NCBI RefSeq assembly: GCF_000220395.1
Contig: NW_004085875.1
Coordinates: 1-22,779, forward strand
Source of the DNA: Ichthyophthirius multifiliis
Lineage: Eukaryota > Ciliophora > Oligohymenophorea > Hymenostomatida
Length of the DNA: 22,779 nucleotides
Reading direction: 5' to 3'
The stretch's first letter is position 1. Every line of letters starts with the position of its first letter. This document shows positions 10,598-20,845 of the stretch, piece after piece. The translations under genes were made by a program, and so were the position numbers. Under the pieces are notes generated by a model. It ran no database searches and was not told where the DNA came from. It was given only the letters and a program-made list of their open reading frames with translations.

Positions 10598-12134
10598 TTT
10601 TAATATAATTAATTAATATATTAATTTATATTTTATTTTTAAAATTAAATAAAATTAATAATATTTTTTATTATTAATTATTTATTATATAAAAATTTTG
10701 TTTTTATTTTAATTTTAATTTTTTTATTTTTTTTAAATTCTATTCTAAATATTTTTTTAATTAAATATTTATTATTAAATAATTAATATTTGTATTTTTT
10801 TACAAAATTATGTATTTTTAATTTCTAATTATTTTTATCCCATTATTATTTTACATTTAATTAAAAATCAAAAGATTTTAATATATTTTTTTATTTTTCT
10901 TAAAATATTTGTTTTATATTTTATAAATTATTAATAATTATGATTTTTTTTTATTTTTTGATATTTACTTTTATTTATTATATTTTAAGCAATCATTATA
11001 AATTTATTTAGATCAATAAATTTTCAAATAAATATTTAATAAAGATCTTATAATTATTATATAGTTTTTAATATCAGTTTATATTTTATTATTATTATCC
11101 TTTGTTTATGTTAAATAAAAATATTCGTATATTATATAATTTTTTTTATCTTTAATATATCTAAATAAAATATCTTTTAGAATATAAAAAAAATAATCAT
11201 TAATTAACTATTTATAATAGATAATATAATTTGATTATAATAAAAGATTTTAAATATAATTTTTTTACAAAAGATTCTTCTTTTAATAACTTATTTTGAT
11301 GTTTGTAGTTAAAATAGTCTTTTTTAACAAAATCTAATATATAGCTGTAAAATTTGGAAATAATTAAAAATTAATTATATTTTAACTCACCATTTAAAAA
11401 TTTATTAATAATAAAATAAAAGAAGTATATATTTTTTTTTTACACTTATATTATCTCAATATAATAAATGCAATAAAAACACTTAAAATAACTTTTAATT
11501 TTATTATTATTAATTTTTAATAATACTATTTTTAATTTAATTTAGATTTCTTTTTATATAACTAATTTTTTTTTAAAGCAAAATATTTATATCTAATAAA
11601 TAGTTATTTTTTATTTTTAAGTTAATTATTTAAATTTAATATTAAATTAATTAATAAAATTCATCAAAATATTATTTAAGATTTATTTTATGACTAAAGA
11701 ATTATTGCTTAATAATTGCTTCAATAAATAATATTTTTTATAGATTAGATAATAATACAAAAAACATAAATATAGAGAAATAATTATTATAAAAAAAATA
11801 TAAATGATTAAAATACAATTATAATAGAAATATTAATTAATATTATTTTAAATTTTTAAAAATGAGAACTCTAATAATAAAAATACAAAATATGATATTA
11901 TATTTTTATAAATTATAATATAATTTAATAAATAATGATTTTAATATGTAATTTAAATTTAAATTTGAAAGCTTTATAATTTATTTATTTCAAAAATAAT
12001 TTTTTTGAAAAATATTATTAAAAATTAACAAATTTAAAAAAAATTAAAAATAAAATTTAATTTTATTTAAAATAAATTAAAAAATTAAAAATAAAAAAAT
12101 AAAATATAAATATAAAATACTCTCTAAAATATAT
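10541..12134. other. A+T-rich spacer between the Rab gene and the membrane-protein gene
   Basis: About 1.6 kb. After the TA microsatellite it is nearly pure A/T up to about 10980, then slightly mixed. A plus-strand frame at 11690-11938 (ATG to TGA, 82 codons, beginning MTKELLLNNCFNKQYFLQIR) has a K/N/Q/I-rich translation that could be a small gene. It lacks a motif and is within chance length here, so I give it little weight. Confidence 0.5.
10543..10592. repeat. (TA)n microsatellite just after the Rab stop codon
   Basis: About 50 bases of alternating A/T starting two bases after TGA 10538-10540, so it lies in the 3' untranslated region of the Rab gene. Confidence 0.9.
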
Positions 12135-13646
12135 ATGATAAATCTTGAAAAGAAATAATTAGTTTCTCATATCTAAACACATTTTCCATAATTAAATTTC
12201 AATCAATAAATAAGTTAAGAAGAACTAAAAGAAATATTAAATTACTTAATATAAAAAACTCAAGTAATAATATCTATATATTTTTATAATATTATTTTAA
12301 AAAATAAGGTAATTAATTATATGTAATAATATGATCCAGATACACTGGATGAATTATATGAAAGAATGTGTAGTTTATATTAGCCTACATTAAATTCTTT
12401 TTTAGATGTTCATATAGAAGCTGTAAATTTATTAAACCAGAAAATAATATAAACTAACGACAGAATATTACAAGTAAAAAATTTCACATAACAAGTAGAA
12501 AAAAAAGTAAAAACTATACCTTAATCACAAAATTAATCATAATAAAACTAATTTAAAATAAAATAATTAAGAATAAATATAAATGCACCATTTAAATAAT
12601 ATGAGGCAAGAATTTCCTATTAAAATTAGTTTAATATATCTATAATATAACTTCTTAATAATTAATAGATATAAATTAATGAGTAAATATATATATATGA
12701 ATTGTTTATTTTATATGTATTTATATATATAATTATGTTTATATTTATATATGTATATTTTTTTTAGTTTTCAGTATAAATTGATGAATTTTTTGTTATT
12801 GATATATATGATAATAATATTCTTATAGGTTAGTCATAGATTCCTTTTGATACTTTTGACTTTGAAAAATTTTCTCTATAAAATTTCTTTTTAGTAAATG
12901 AATAAACCAATGATAATTTTACTTTGGATATTTCTGGTAAATTGGATATCTTAAATATTTAAGATTCTTTGGTTTAGATTAAATCTATTAAAGAGAATAT
13001 AAATACACTCTATTAAGATATTTAATCTTTTAAAGAGTAATTAATGGGTTTAGAATTACCATTTTTTCCTAAATAGGATATTAATTAAGATTAATATTAA
13101 GATTTCGATTAAGAGAATTTTACTTTAGGTAAATAAACATAATAAGTTTTAAATTAAACATAAGTTAAAAATAAAAATAATTTAATGTAAGTAAATGATT
13201 TGTCTGTTTTTGTTAGTTAAATAGGTTTTTTTTTCATTTTATATTTATTTTTGGGAATTTTCTTGTGTGTAAAAAGAAGTGCATTTTTGGACGTTTTTAT
13301 AGGAATTTTTTTCATTACAATTTTAATAAAAAAGAATCTTTGTGAAAATTTGAAAGCAATTATTTTTTCTGTGGTTTTTTCAGGAATTCTAGACATTTTT
13401 TGGATGATAATATTTTTACCAAAATGGAGTTCATATGAATATAGTGATGACCAAGGTAGTTAAAAATATATTCGACTTTTTGTAATTATATTTAGTTTGG
13501 GTTTTTTTGTTTTTAAATTCTTTATTTTAGCAGTACTTTATACTATTTTATAAGATTAGAGAAAGGTTTTGGAAGCCGAAAGTCATTTTATAGAGTTTTT
13601 TGAGGGAAAAAATTAATAATAATAATAATAAAAAGATTATTTATGA
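12135..13646 (+). CDS. Multi-pass membrane protein with a possible C2-like region
   Basis: No named family is recognised. Exon 1 (12135-12263) starts at ATG and encodes a helical N-terminus (MINLEKKQLVSHIQTHFPQL). A 45-nt GT-AG intron (12264-12308) leads into YDPDTLDELYERMCSLYQ and a coiled, Q-rich stretch. Next comes a beta-rich segment, FFVIDIYDNNILIGQSQIPF, with the pattern of a C2 domain's last strands (tentative), then a Q/D-rich linker. From about 13230 there are four hydrophobic helices: around FFFILYLFLGIFLCV, FLDVFIGIFFITILI, AIIFSVVFSGILDIFWMIIF and LFVIIFSLGFFVFKFFILAV. The protein ends in a run of Gln codons (TAA) and TGA 13644-13646. If the region 12683-12767 is translated, the product is 488 residues; that region looks like an intron but removing it breaks the frame. 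It probably acts at an internal or surface membrane. Confidence 0.75.
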
Positions 13647-14049
13647 TTTTTATTTTTTATATTAATTAATTAAATAATTTTTAGAAAAAAACAAAAAATT
13701 ATATATAAAGTTATATATAAAATATTATCAAAATTAAAATAAAAAAACATTAATTATATAATATTTTCCATCATATTATAAAAAAATAAGTATATACTAT
13801 AATAAAAGGCCGCGAAAATTAATTAATTATTGGTATTTTCCACAATTTATAATCCATTTAATATATTATTATGTTTTAAATAAAATATCATTGTAATATA
13901 TATACTGAATTTCTTTACCTATATATATATATACATCTATTTAAAATCTTTAAAAAAAAAAAATATATACATATATATTTTTTTATTTTATTTATATTAA
14001 AACAATACAAAATAAAAATAAAAAAAAAGTATCATAAAAAATTAAAAAT
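13647..14049. other. Convergent intergenic spacer
   Basis: About 400 bp between the 3' ends of the membrane-protein gene (plus) and the Rab11 gene (minus). It is A/T runs apart from a small G+C patch (aaggccgcg, 13807-13815). I see no RNA gene or terminator structure. Confidence 0.6.
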
Positions 14050-14785
14050 TCAACAACATCCTTGAGATTTATTTTATTCATTTACATTATTTTTTTATAA
14101 ACTTTCTCCTTTTTTTGATATATTACTATCATTATTAACTACTACATCAGAAGCCTATGATCTTTTATTAAGCAATTAATAAATTTCTAAAAAGGAATAT
14201 ATATATATATAAAAATAATAAAAAACCCCCTATAATTCTTTAAAAAGTCAACTCCACATTAGTAGAATCTAAAGCTGAAGTTTCAACAAACGCAATATTA
14301 TTACTTTCTGCGAATTAAATAGCATCTTCTTATTTTACTTACCTTAAATGTTTTAAATCAGATTTATTTCCAACTAACATTATTACTATATGAGGTTCTG
14401 CGTGATCTTTTATTTCATCTAACCACTTTATTATATTTTTAAATGATGTTTATTTTGTAATATCGTATATTAATAAAGCTCCTACTGCCCCTCTATAATA
14501 TGCAGATGTTACTGCTCTATATCTTTCTTACCCAGCAGTATCCCATATTTATGCCTTTATTAATTTATTATCTACTTATAAAGATTTAGTTGCAAATTCA
14601 ACTCCTATGGTCGTTTTTTGGTCTTAATTAAATACATCTTTTGTATATCGAGATAATAAATTTGATTTGCCTATGTTTGAATCTCCTTTTTTTTATTCTT
14701 ATTTTTATTTATTTTTCTAACAAAAATAATAACCTATTAAAACTATTTTAAATATATAATCGTAGTTTTCATCTTTATTATTCAT
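14050..14785 (-). CDS. RAB11: Rab11-type small GTPase, three exons
   Basis: Spliced product of 215 residues (start ATG 14785-14783, stop TGA 14052-14050), the usual Rab11 length. Motifs: P-loop GDSNIGKS (18-25, Rab11 normally has Gly-Val where this has Asn-Ile), [16 protein letters not shown] (37-52) with the switch I Thr, [20 protein letters not shown] (64-83, the Rab11 signature), VGNKSDL (122-128), ETSA (152-155), and a C-terminal QGCC prenylation motif. Rab11 controls recycling endosomes, exocytosis and, in ciliates, contractile vacuole or membrane delivery; that role is inferred from the family. Introns (GT-AG) run 14733-14686 and 14226-14187 (48 and 40 nt). The first splits the leading P-loop Gly codon. 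The catalytic Gln of DTAGQ is TAA. The TBC-domain GAP gene lies 2.4 kb away on the same strand. Confidence 0.95.
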
Positions 14786-15547
14786 TATTTTTTTTGTTAT
14801 TTTTTTTTGTTATTTTTTTTGGAAAATTTAAAAGTGTTTTTTTTTTATTTTTTAATTGATAAAGCTTTACTTTTTTATTAATTTTTTATTTTTATTTTTT
14901 TATAAAAATAAAATTTTATTTTTTGTTTGTTTGTTTTTATTTTTATTTTTGATAATTTTTTTTATTTTATTTTTTTATGCTAATTTTAAATTAGTTTTTA
15001 AAAAATTATCAACTTCTTTTTTCATTTTAATTATAAAATAAAATTAAAAAATAATTTAATTAAAATAAACAATAATTTAATTAATGTAGTAATAAATATA
15101 ATAAAATATTATTTTAAAATTATATTTAATTAATAAAAAACAATTAATTATGTTTGTTAAATATGAAAATAATACTTTAAATAACATTTTAATCTATAAT
15201 AAATATAAATTACATGTTTTATATATATTTATTATCTAAAAATAATATAAACTATTTAAAAAAATATATTAAATAAAGACATCTTGTACTATATCCGTAA
15301 ATGAAAAAAATATTTTCTAAGTCTTTATGTTAATAAATAAAATATAAATAGAAATGGAATATAAATATAAATATTTAAATAGTATATTTTTTTAAAAAAA
15401 TATATTTATAGTAGAGTCTATTATATAAAATTATATAAAAATATTAATTATATTTTGTTTCATAATTTATCACTATAAAATAAATATATTATTTAATTAA
15501 AAAAAGAAAAATATTATAAAATCTATTATTTCTAAACTTAACAAAAA
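14786..15547. other. Spacer upstream of Rab11, low complexity
   Basis: T-rich next to the Rab11 start, then A/T runs. A hydrophobic plus-strand frame (14856-15041) is only a translation of T-rich low-complexity DNA. No motif, RNA gene or promoter is recognisable. Confidence 0.6.
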
Positions 15548-15934
15548 ATGAAATAAACTTCAAACAACTAAATTTATAAAAATATTATTTCTTTAATTTA
15601 ATAATCTTTAAAAGTAAAAATAAACGATATTCTTTTTAAATAAAAAATAATAGATACAGAATAAAATTCTAAAAACCTGAAAACAAATAAATTTATCTAT
15701 AAACTAAATAATAATATGATATACAATTCTCAAAAGTATGATAATAAATAGAAAAAACAATTAAATGAAATATTTAAGAATTATACAATCAAGTAAAAAT
15801 AAATTTATCAAATTCAAACAATAAAACAACTTTTTACAGATTAGGGAACATTATAGACTCTTTTTAATAAAAAATAAAATTAAATAAAGAAATAAATAAA
15901 AAATATTTGCTAATTTATTAAATATAAAAAATGA
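15548..15934 (+). CDS. Unknown small K/N/Q-rich protein, single exon
   Basis: A single open frame of 128 codons from ATG 15548 to TGA 15932-15934, with TAA/TAG as Gln. It shows a strong A-over-T bias on the coding strand, as in the clear genes. Segments include NIISLIQQSLKVKINDILFK, DNKQKKQLNEIFKNYTIK and IKQLFTDQGTLQTLFNKK. It looks soluble, basic and largely helical, with no signal peptide, membrane span or known motif. No intron is needed. A chance frame of this length is possible in such DNA, but the balanced D/E/S/T/L content and G+C-containing codons argue for a real gene. Function unknown. Confidence 0.42.
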
Positions 15935-16162
15935 TTAACATTAAATATATATATATATTTTTAAATAAATGTACAATATAAAAATAAAAGATTCATATAA
16001 ATATAATGCTGGTAAAAAAAAAAAAATTATATAAAAAATTTATTAATTTTTACTTAATTTATAATATAAATATAAAATCAAAAAATATCAAATAATAAAA
16101 GATATAAATATCAAATGATATTTAAAATAAAAAAAAATAAAAAAAAATAAAAAAATAAATAT

Positions 16163-16276
16163 AAAAATAAAAATAAAAATAAAAATAAAATTAAAAATAA
16201 AAATAAAAGTAAAAAAAAATAAAAATAAAAATAAAAATAAAAATAAAAATAAAAATAAAAATAAAAATAAAAATAA
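16163..16276. repeat. AAAAAT hexanucleotide tandem repeat
   Basis: About 114 bases of AAAAAT units with a few variants (an AAAATT-type unit near 16190 and an A-run interruption near 16209-16219). The minus-strand translation is Phe/Tyr/Leu repeats, which is an artefact. It is not a ciliate telomere repeat, which would carry G-rich units. Confidence 0.9.
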
Positions 16277-16295
16277 ATATTATAAATATACAAAA

Positions 16296-16301
<6 letters not shown>

Positions 16302-16345
<44 letters not shown>
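16302..16345. repeat. (TA)n microsatellite
   Basis: Alternating A/T interrupted by a C at 16328, just right of the AAAAAT repeat. Confidence 0.85.
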
Positions 16346-17164
16346 CAATATTTTATAATTTACATATTTTTTTTAAAATCTATTAATATAAACAAAAATA
16401 TAAATGAATTTAAATTATTATAATATAACACTTTTATATAAACTTTTTTTCCTTTATATATTAGTAAAATTTAATGATTTCTGAACTTGTAATTTATTAA
16501 TATAATAATTTTCTATAATTATTTTAATTCTCTTATATTTTTACACATGTAATTATTTAAAATTATATATTTTTAGACAATATTTATAAATGATTTCAAT
16601 TTTTATACATGTTTATAAATTTTTATATTTGTCAAATATTTTATTGTTAATTTGTAATTGTTTTATATTTTAGTTTTTTTATTTAATATAAAAAATTATA
16701 TTATATATTTTTTAAATGTTTACATAAATTTATGAGAACTAAGATTATTAAAATTGATATTTTTTTGGCAAAAATACGCATATAATTAAATAATAAATAG
16801 CCATAATCAATTGAAGGAAATATATTTTTTAGGATTTTAAAATTATCTAAAATTTATATATATGAATAAATATTGTAAAATCAAAGTATAAGATATATAT
16901 ATGATAGATAAAATAAAAATAGATAGACTAGATATTAAATAATTTATATTATATTGATTTATTTTTATTTATTTTTTTTAAAAAAATATATTGTATTATT
17001 GTGAATATTAATATATAAATTATACTTATTTAATTTCAATATATTAAATAATTAATTAATATATCAATAAATATATATTTATAAATATAGATATAATTAA
17101 AATGTGTAAAATAAAACAGAAAAAAAAATTATTAAAAAAAACAAAAAAATAAAAATATCAAATA

Positions 17165-17697
17165 TCAATTATATTTAACAACCGTAGTATTTTCAAATAA
17201 TGCTTAATATTAATAAGCTTCCGCAATAACCAATTTAAGATCATTTTCTGTCCATTCAGTAGTCGGTATTTTTTAAAGGAACATAATAATTTCTTCAAAC
17301 TTCATTTTTTTTAATTTAACACTCCATTTTAAAATAATCGCACTAAATAAATATACTCCGAAATTAGAAATTGAATTATCATCACTAATATAAGTATCAA
17401 ACAATCTTAAACCCAATTTAGGAGAAAATTAACGCAAAAGTAAACAAATTAGCCATTTAAAAACTAATTCATAAAACTCTATTTCTGTAGAAAGATGTTA
17501 TAATAAATCATTATCTAATCTTTTTAAGATTTCTTAAACTTTAGTATATTATTTTTTTACGCCAGGAAAATTATTTGTATAATTATCTAACATTCCATCT
17601 ATTTTATATTATAAATATGTTTAATATAAAATTAGATATTAATATATATATATATATATATTAATATATAAATATTATTAATAATATTGATATGATA

Positions 17698-17728
<31 letters not shown>

Positions 17729-18625
17729 TATTTTTTTTTACCTTTTTATATAAATATACATTTTATATATTTGTTTTTATTTTTATATAATTAAATTATA
17801 ATATTTAAATACAATTATCATTATTAATATTTAATTTTTAACAATAATTATATTATCTATAAATATGTATAATATATATTATAATTTATCATATATTTAT
17901 TATTTTTTTAATAAATATATTTTTTTTTCATAAGAATTTTTTTTTTTTACTTTATTATAAATTTTATATATATATTTTTTTTAAAAAAAAAATACCTAAA
18001 ATTTTACTTAAACACCAATATGAATCTGCTTCAATTTCTTAAAATTACTTTGGTGTTATTTTTCAAAGTCTTCTGGTATTTATAATGTTTCTATATTAAC
18101 TGTACAATATTCTGATAAAAATACGATTATAAAGCTTGTTACAATATCATTTATTCCTTATACATATCCACATGCTGGGTGTCTTACATTCCATATAAAA
18201 AGTACTCTCACTAATATATCTTTAATTTTTATATCTCTGAATAATTTTGAATATGGTAGGGTTCTTTCGGCATCGCATATGACTTAATCCAACCCTTTCT
18301 ATTCATATTTATCCCTATCATTTTATTCATTTATACTAAAATATGTATCTACCATATCTGCATAATCTTTTCTTTTTCTATTTAATGTATTTTCTTATGT
18401 ATCTCTGTTTGTGGGCAAATATTTTAATAAAACACGCCATACTTTTCCACGAAATTCTTTATTTTATTTTTTTAATTTTTTTATTAAAATATTAATTTTA
18501 CAAGAAGGTATTCCATCCCATGATAATGATTGTAATTTATCATAATCGATAATTCTTTAATCTAAAATTTATTTAAATTTTTCTATTCTTGAAATTTGAT
18601 GAGAATCGTTTTAGAGTTAATCCAT
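17165..18625 (-). CDS. TBC1D22: TBC-domain Rab GTPase-activating protein (TBC1D22/Gyp1 type), one frame break
   Basis: Two exons (18625-17996, 17598-17165) joined over a 397-nt GT-AG intron that splits the Asp codon of SKILDGM. The product is about 354 residues, nearly all TBC domain. Visible landmarks: SLSWDGIP (34-41), EFRGKVWRVLLKYLP (57-71), the arginine-finger region VICDAERTLP (115-124, pattern I/V-x-x-D-x-x-R), VLFIWNVRHPACGYVQGIND (141-160) carrying the glutamine finger YVQ, EIEADSYWCLSKIL, then GVKKQYTKVQEILKRLDNDL, LRLFDTYISDD, FLQKIPTTEW and LVIAEAYQYQ in exon 2. These match TBC1D22/Gyp1 in order and spacing. It should stimulate GTP hydrolysis by a Rab on Golgi or endosomal membranes. 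The frame breaks at 18059-18063: five T on the plus strand where six are needed to read PEDFEK into ITPKQFQEIEA. The glutamine finger is encoded by TAA. Confidence 0.92.
17642..17720. repeat. Two TA-rich tracts inside the TBC gene intron
   Basis: Alternating A/T at 17642-17661 and 17695-17720, with similar sequence between them. Both lie inside the 397-nt intron of the TBC gene and help explain its length. Confidence 0.8.
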
Positions 18626-19140
18626 TTTTATATAATCCTCATTTTTATTATAAATTGTAGTAAAATTTAATTTATTTTAAGTTGAAATAATTTATTTATC
18701 ATTTCTAAAAAATTTTAAAATATAAATTTAAATGAGAAAATGGATTTATTTTTTTATTTTTTTTACTCACTTTATTACTTGATTTCATTTGGATTAAAAA
18801 CTTTTTTAATTTATTTAAGAACAAATGACATTTTATTTTTAATTATAATTTTTTTTTATTTTATCTTTGATATATATATATATTTTATTATAGGCATATT
18901 AATATATGCATATTTATATATAGATATATTAATATATGCATATTTATATAAATATATTTATATAAACATAATTAAAAATATATATTAACAATAAAAACAT
19001 AATATATATTTAAAATTAAATTAATAATTTATTGAATAGATTTTATTTTAAATTTATAAAGTTATTATTTGTTTTTATTTAAAAAAAAAAATAAAAAAAA
19101 GATAATAATAAATAATCTTATTTTAATTTAAAATAAAATA
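18626..19140. other. Divergent intergenic region
   Basis: About 515 bp between the start of the TBC gene (minus) and the start of the propeller gene (plus); the two promoters must lie here. An out-of-frame ATG lies 17 bases upstream of the TBC start. A plus-strand frame (18740-18988) encodes hydrophobic I/Y/F-rich sequence with a duplicated block (atattaatatatgcatatttatata, 18897-18951) and looks like low-complexity DNA. No named motif is recognisable. Confidence 0.55.
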
Positions 19141-19263
19141 ATGATATCAAATAATATCTAATAAAAATTTGAAAAATTAATAAAAATAAGAATAGGAGAA
19201 CCTATAACGGCAGTACAAATTCATTAAGGTTAATTAAAAATATTAAAAATTAATAAATAAATA

Positions 19264-19318
<55 letters not shown>

Positions 19319-20845
19319 GATTTAGTTATAGTAGGATCAATATCAGGTTATGTTGGTATATACAACATTTAAAATTCTTAATTACAATATATTTAAGAAG
19401 TATATGAAGAAATTATTCGAGGAGTATAAAACATAAATTATTTATAAATTTAAATTTTTTTAAAAAAAATCAGAAATTATTTATTTAAAAAAAAAGATAC
19501 ATGTTTAAGAAAATGGAATTGGATATGTTTTAGTAGGTGATTTCTCTCTTATTTAAATAAATTTATATGATATAAATAATAAAGAAAGTATATATAAACA
19601 CATATTTGAAAATCATCGTGATAAAAAAACTAATATCTGTGCTTCTACCATATCTTTTTTAAATAAAAATACAGCAGCAATGACATTAGCAACCCCTACA
19701 CAAAATAAAGACGCAAGTATATAATTATATATATATTAATATATAAAGAAATTATTAAAACATTTATAAATAAATATTTTTTATATTATAATTATTATAT
19801 AATTTTTATTTCATATTATAAAAAATTAATACTTATATTTTAAAAATCTTATAAATTTAATATTATATTATTTTCCTAAATGTTTAATCAATTTAACGTA
19901 TAATTAAGTTTAAAATAAAAAATTTAGAGTCAAAATTTTTAGACGATATTATCATATCATATCATAAAATATATATAAAAATATATATATAATATATATA
20001 TTTAAATTACATATATATATAATACATTAATATAAATGTTATTTATATATTTTAATTATTATGATATATATAGTATTTGATTACAAAAATAGTCCATTAA
20101 AGGGAATTTTATAAGTATATTGTATTGAAAAGTAAGAATGGAAAAATTATGAATAATTAAATATTCCAAATATAAGTGTTCCATTTGATTATGATGGGTA
20201 ATAATTTATATGGTTGGAATATAAAGAATAAATGAAAAAAATAATTTCAGTTTATAATTTATAAACGTAAACTACTAATGATTTGATTACTTTTGATAAA
20301 AATATTGAATTTATTTCTCATGTAAAATTAGCTAAAAATTTTTTTATTTTTGTTTAAGATCATAAACATGTTAAAGTAATTCTTTTTAAATTTAATTTAT
20401 TTTTTTTAAAAAAATTAAATTTATAAAGGCATTTGATATAAAAAATAAAGTTATAATAAATCTTTATTCACAAAAGGAAATTATTTAGGCTTTAAATGTT
20501 AAAATAAGGGAATTAGATGATATTTAATAACTTGATGAAGAATAAAGAATGTAAAATAAAGATATTAGGATTAATTAAATTTAGGTTGATAGTATTGATT
20601 TTAATTGTAATTATAAAAGCTTCTTTAATTAAAAAGTTGTGAAAGAAATTAATGTTTTAAAGTATATATTTAAATTATATCTTATTTTTATTTTAATATT
20701 TTTATATATAAGATTGTAAAATACACCTGATTAACTTATTAAACATAAATATATATTTGATATGGGTTATCCTTATTATATTTAAGTTAATGATAATACA
20801 TTAGCATTTAGTTGTGATTTTGGAGTTTGTGTTATTAAAATTTGA
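19141..20845 (+). CDS. Unknown beta-propeller (WD-repeat-like) protein, six exons
   Basis: Spliced length 359 residues, ATG 19141 to TGA 20843-20845. Introns (GT-AG): 19229-19319, 19424-19496, 19717-20073, 20376-20428 and 20662-20712. The protein is built of short beta-type blocks such as EPITAVQIHQDLVIVGSISG (20-39, including YVGIYNI next), GYVLVGDFSLIQINLYDIN, FIWLEYKEQMKKIISVYNLQ, FIFVQDHKHVKAFDIKNKVI and NTLAFSCDFGVCVIKI at the end. The spacing of hydrophobic-Gly-hydrophobic strands followed by Asp/Tyr-x-Ile/Leu suggests a propeller, but clear WD dipeptides are missing, so the fold is inferred. It has no signal peptide. The 357-nt third intron is unusually long and may hide a small exon. 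Intron 5 is 51 nt, in frame and stop-free; I treat it as an intron because of its GT-AG ends and almost pure A/T. No specific function can be assigned. Confidence 0.75.
19269..19315. repeat. (TA)n microsatellite inside intron 1 of the propeller gene
   Basis: Alternating A/T running almost to the acceptor (TTTAG) of the 91-nt intron 19229-19319. Confidence 0.9.

Larger units (their letters stand above)
15935..17164. other. Spacer with tandem repeat and a weak small-gene candidate
   Basis: It contains the AAAAAT repeat (16163-16276) and the TA tract (16302-16345). A plus-strand frame at 16732-17004 (ATG to TGA, 90 codons, starting MRTKIIKIDIFLAKIRIQLN) is G+C-enriched in its first half and could be a small gene. 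The second half is I/Y/L-rich and low-complexity, and no motif is recognised. The rest is A/T runs. Confidence 0.5.

Noticed and set aside
13251-13463. Separate 70-codon plus-strand frame
   Set aside because: It is only the part of the larger membrane-protein gene (12135-13646) that lies between in-frame TAA codons, which are Gln here.
14856-15041. Hydrophobic 61-codon plus-strand frame
   Set aside because: Translation of T-rich low-complexity DNA upstream of Rab11, with no start context or motif.
16163-16276. Telomere-like or chromosome-end repeat
   Set aside because: Units are AAAAAT with no G-rich strand; ciliate telomeres of this group use G4T2-type repeats.
16111-16293. Minus-strand Phe/Tyr/Leu-repeat frame
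   Set aside because: Artefact of the AAAAAT tandem repeat.
18059-18063. Euplotes-style programmed frameshift
   Set aside because: Euplotes shifts are +1 at stop codons; both breaks here need the opposite sign, one is in a homopolymer run, and TAA is Gln in this genome.
18740-18988. Hydrophobic 82-codon plus-strand frame between the TBC and propeller genes
   Set aside because: I/Y/F-rich low-complexity translation with a duplicated TA-rich block; no motif, and it occupies the divergent promoter region.
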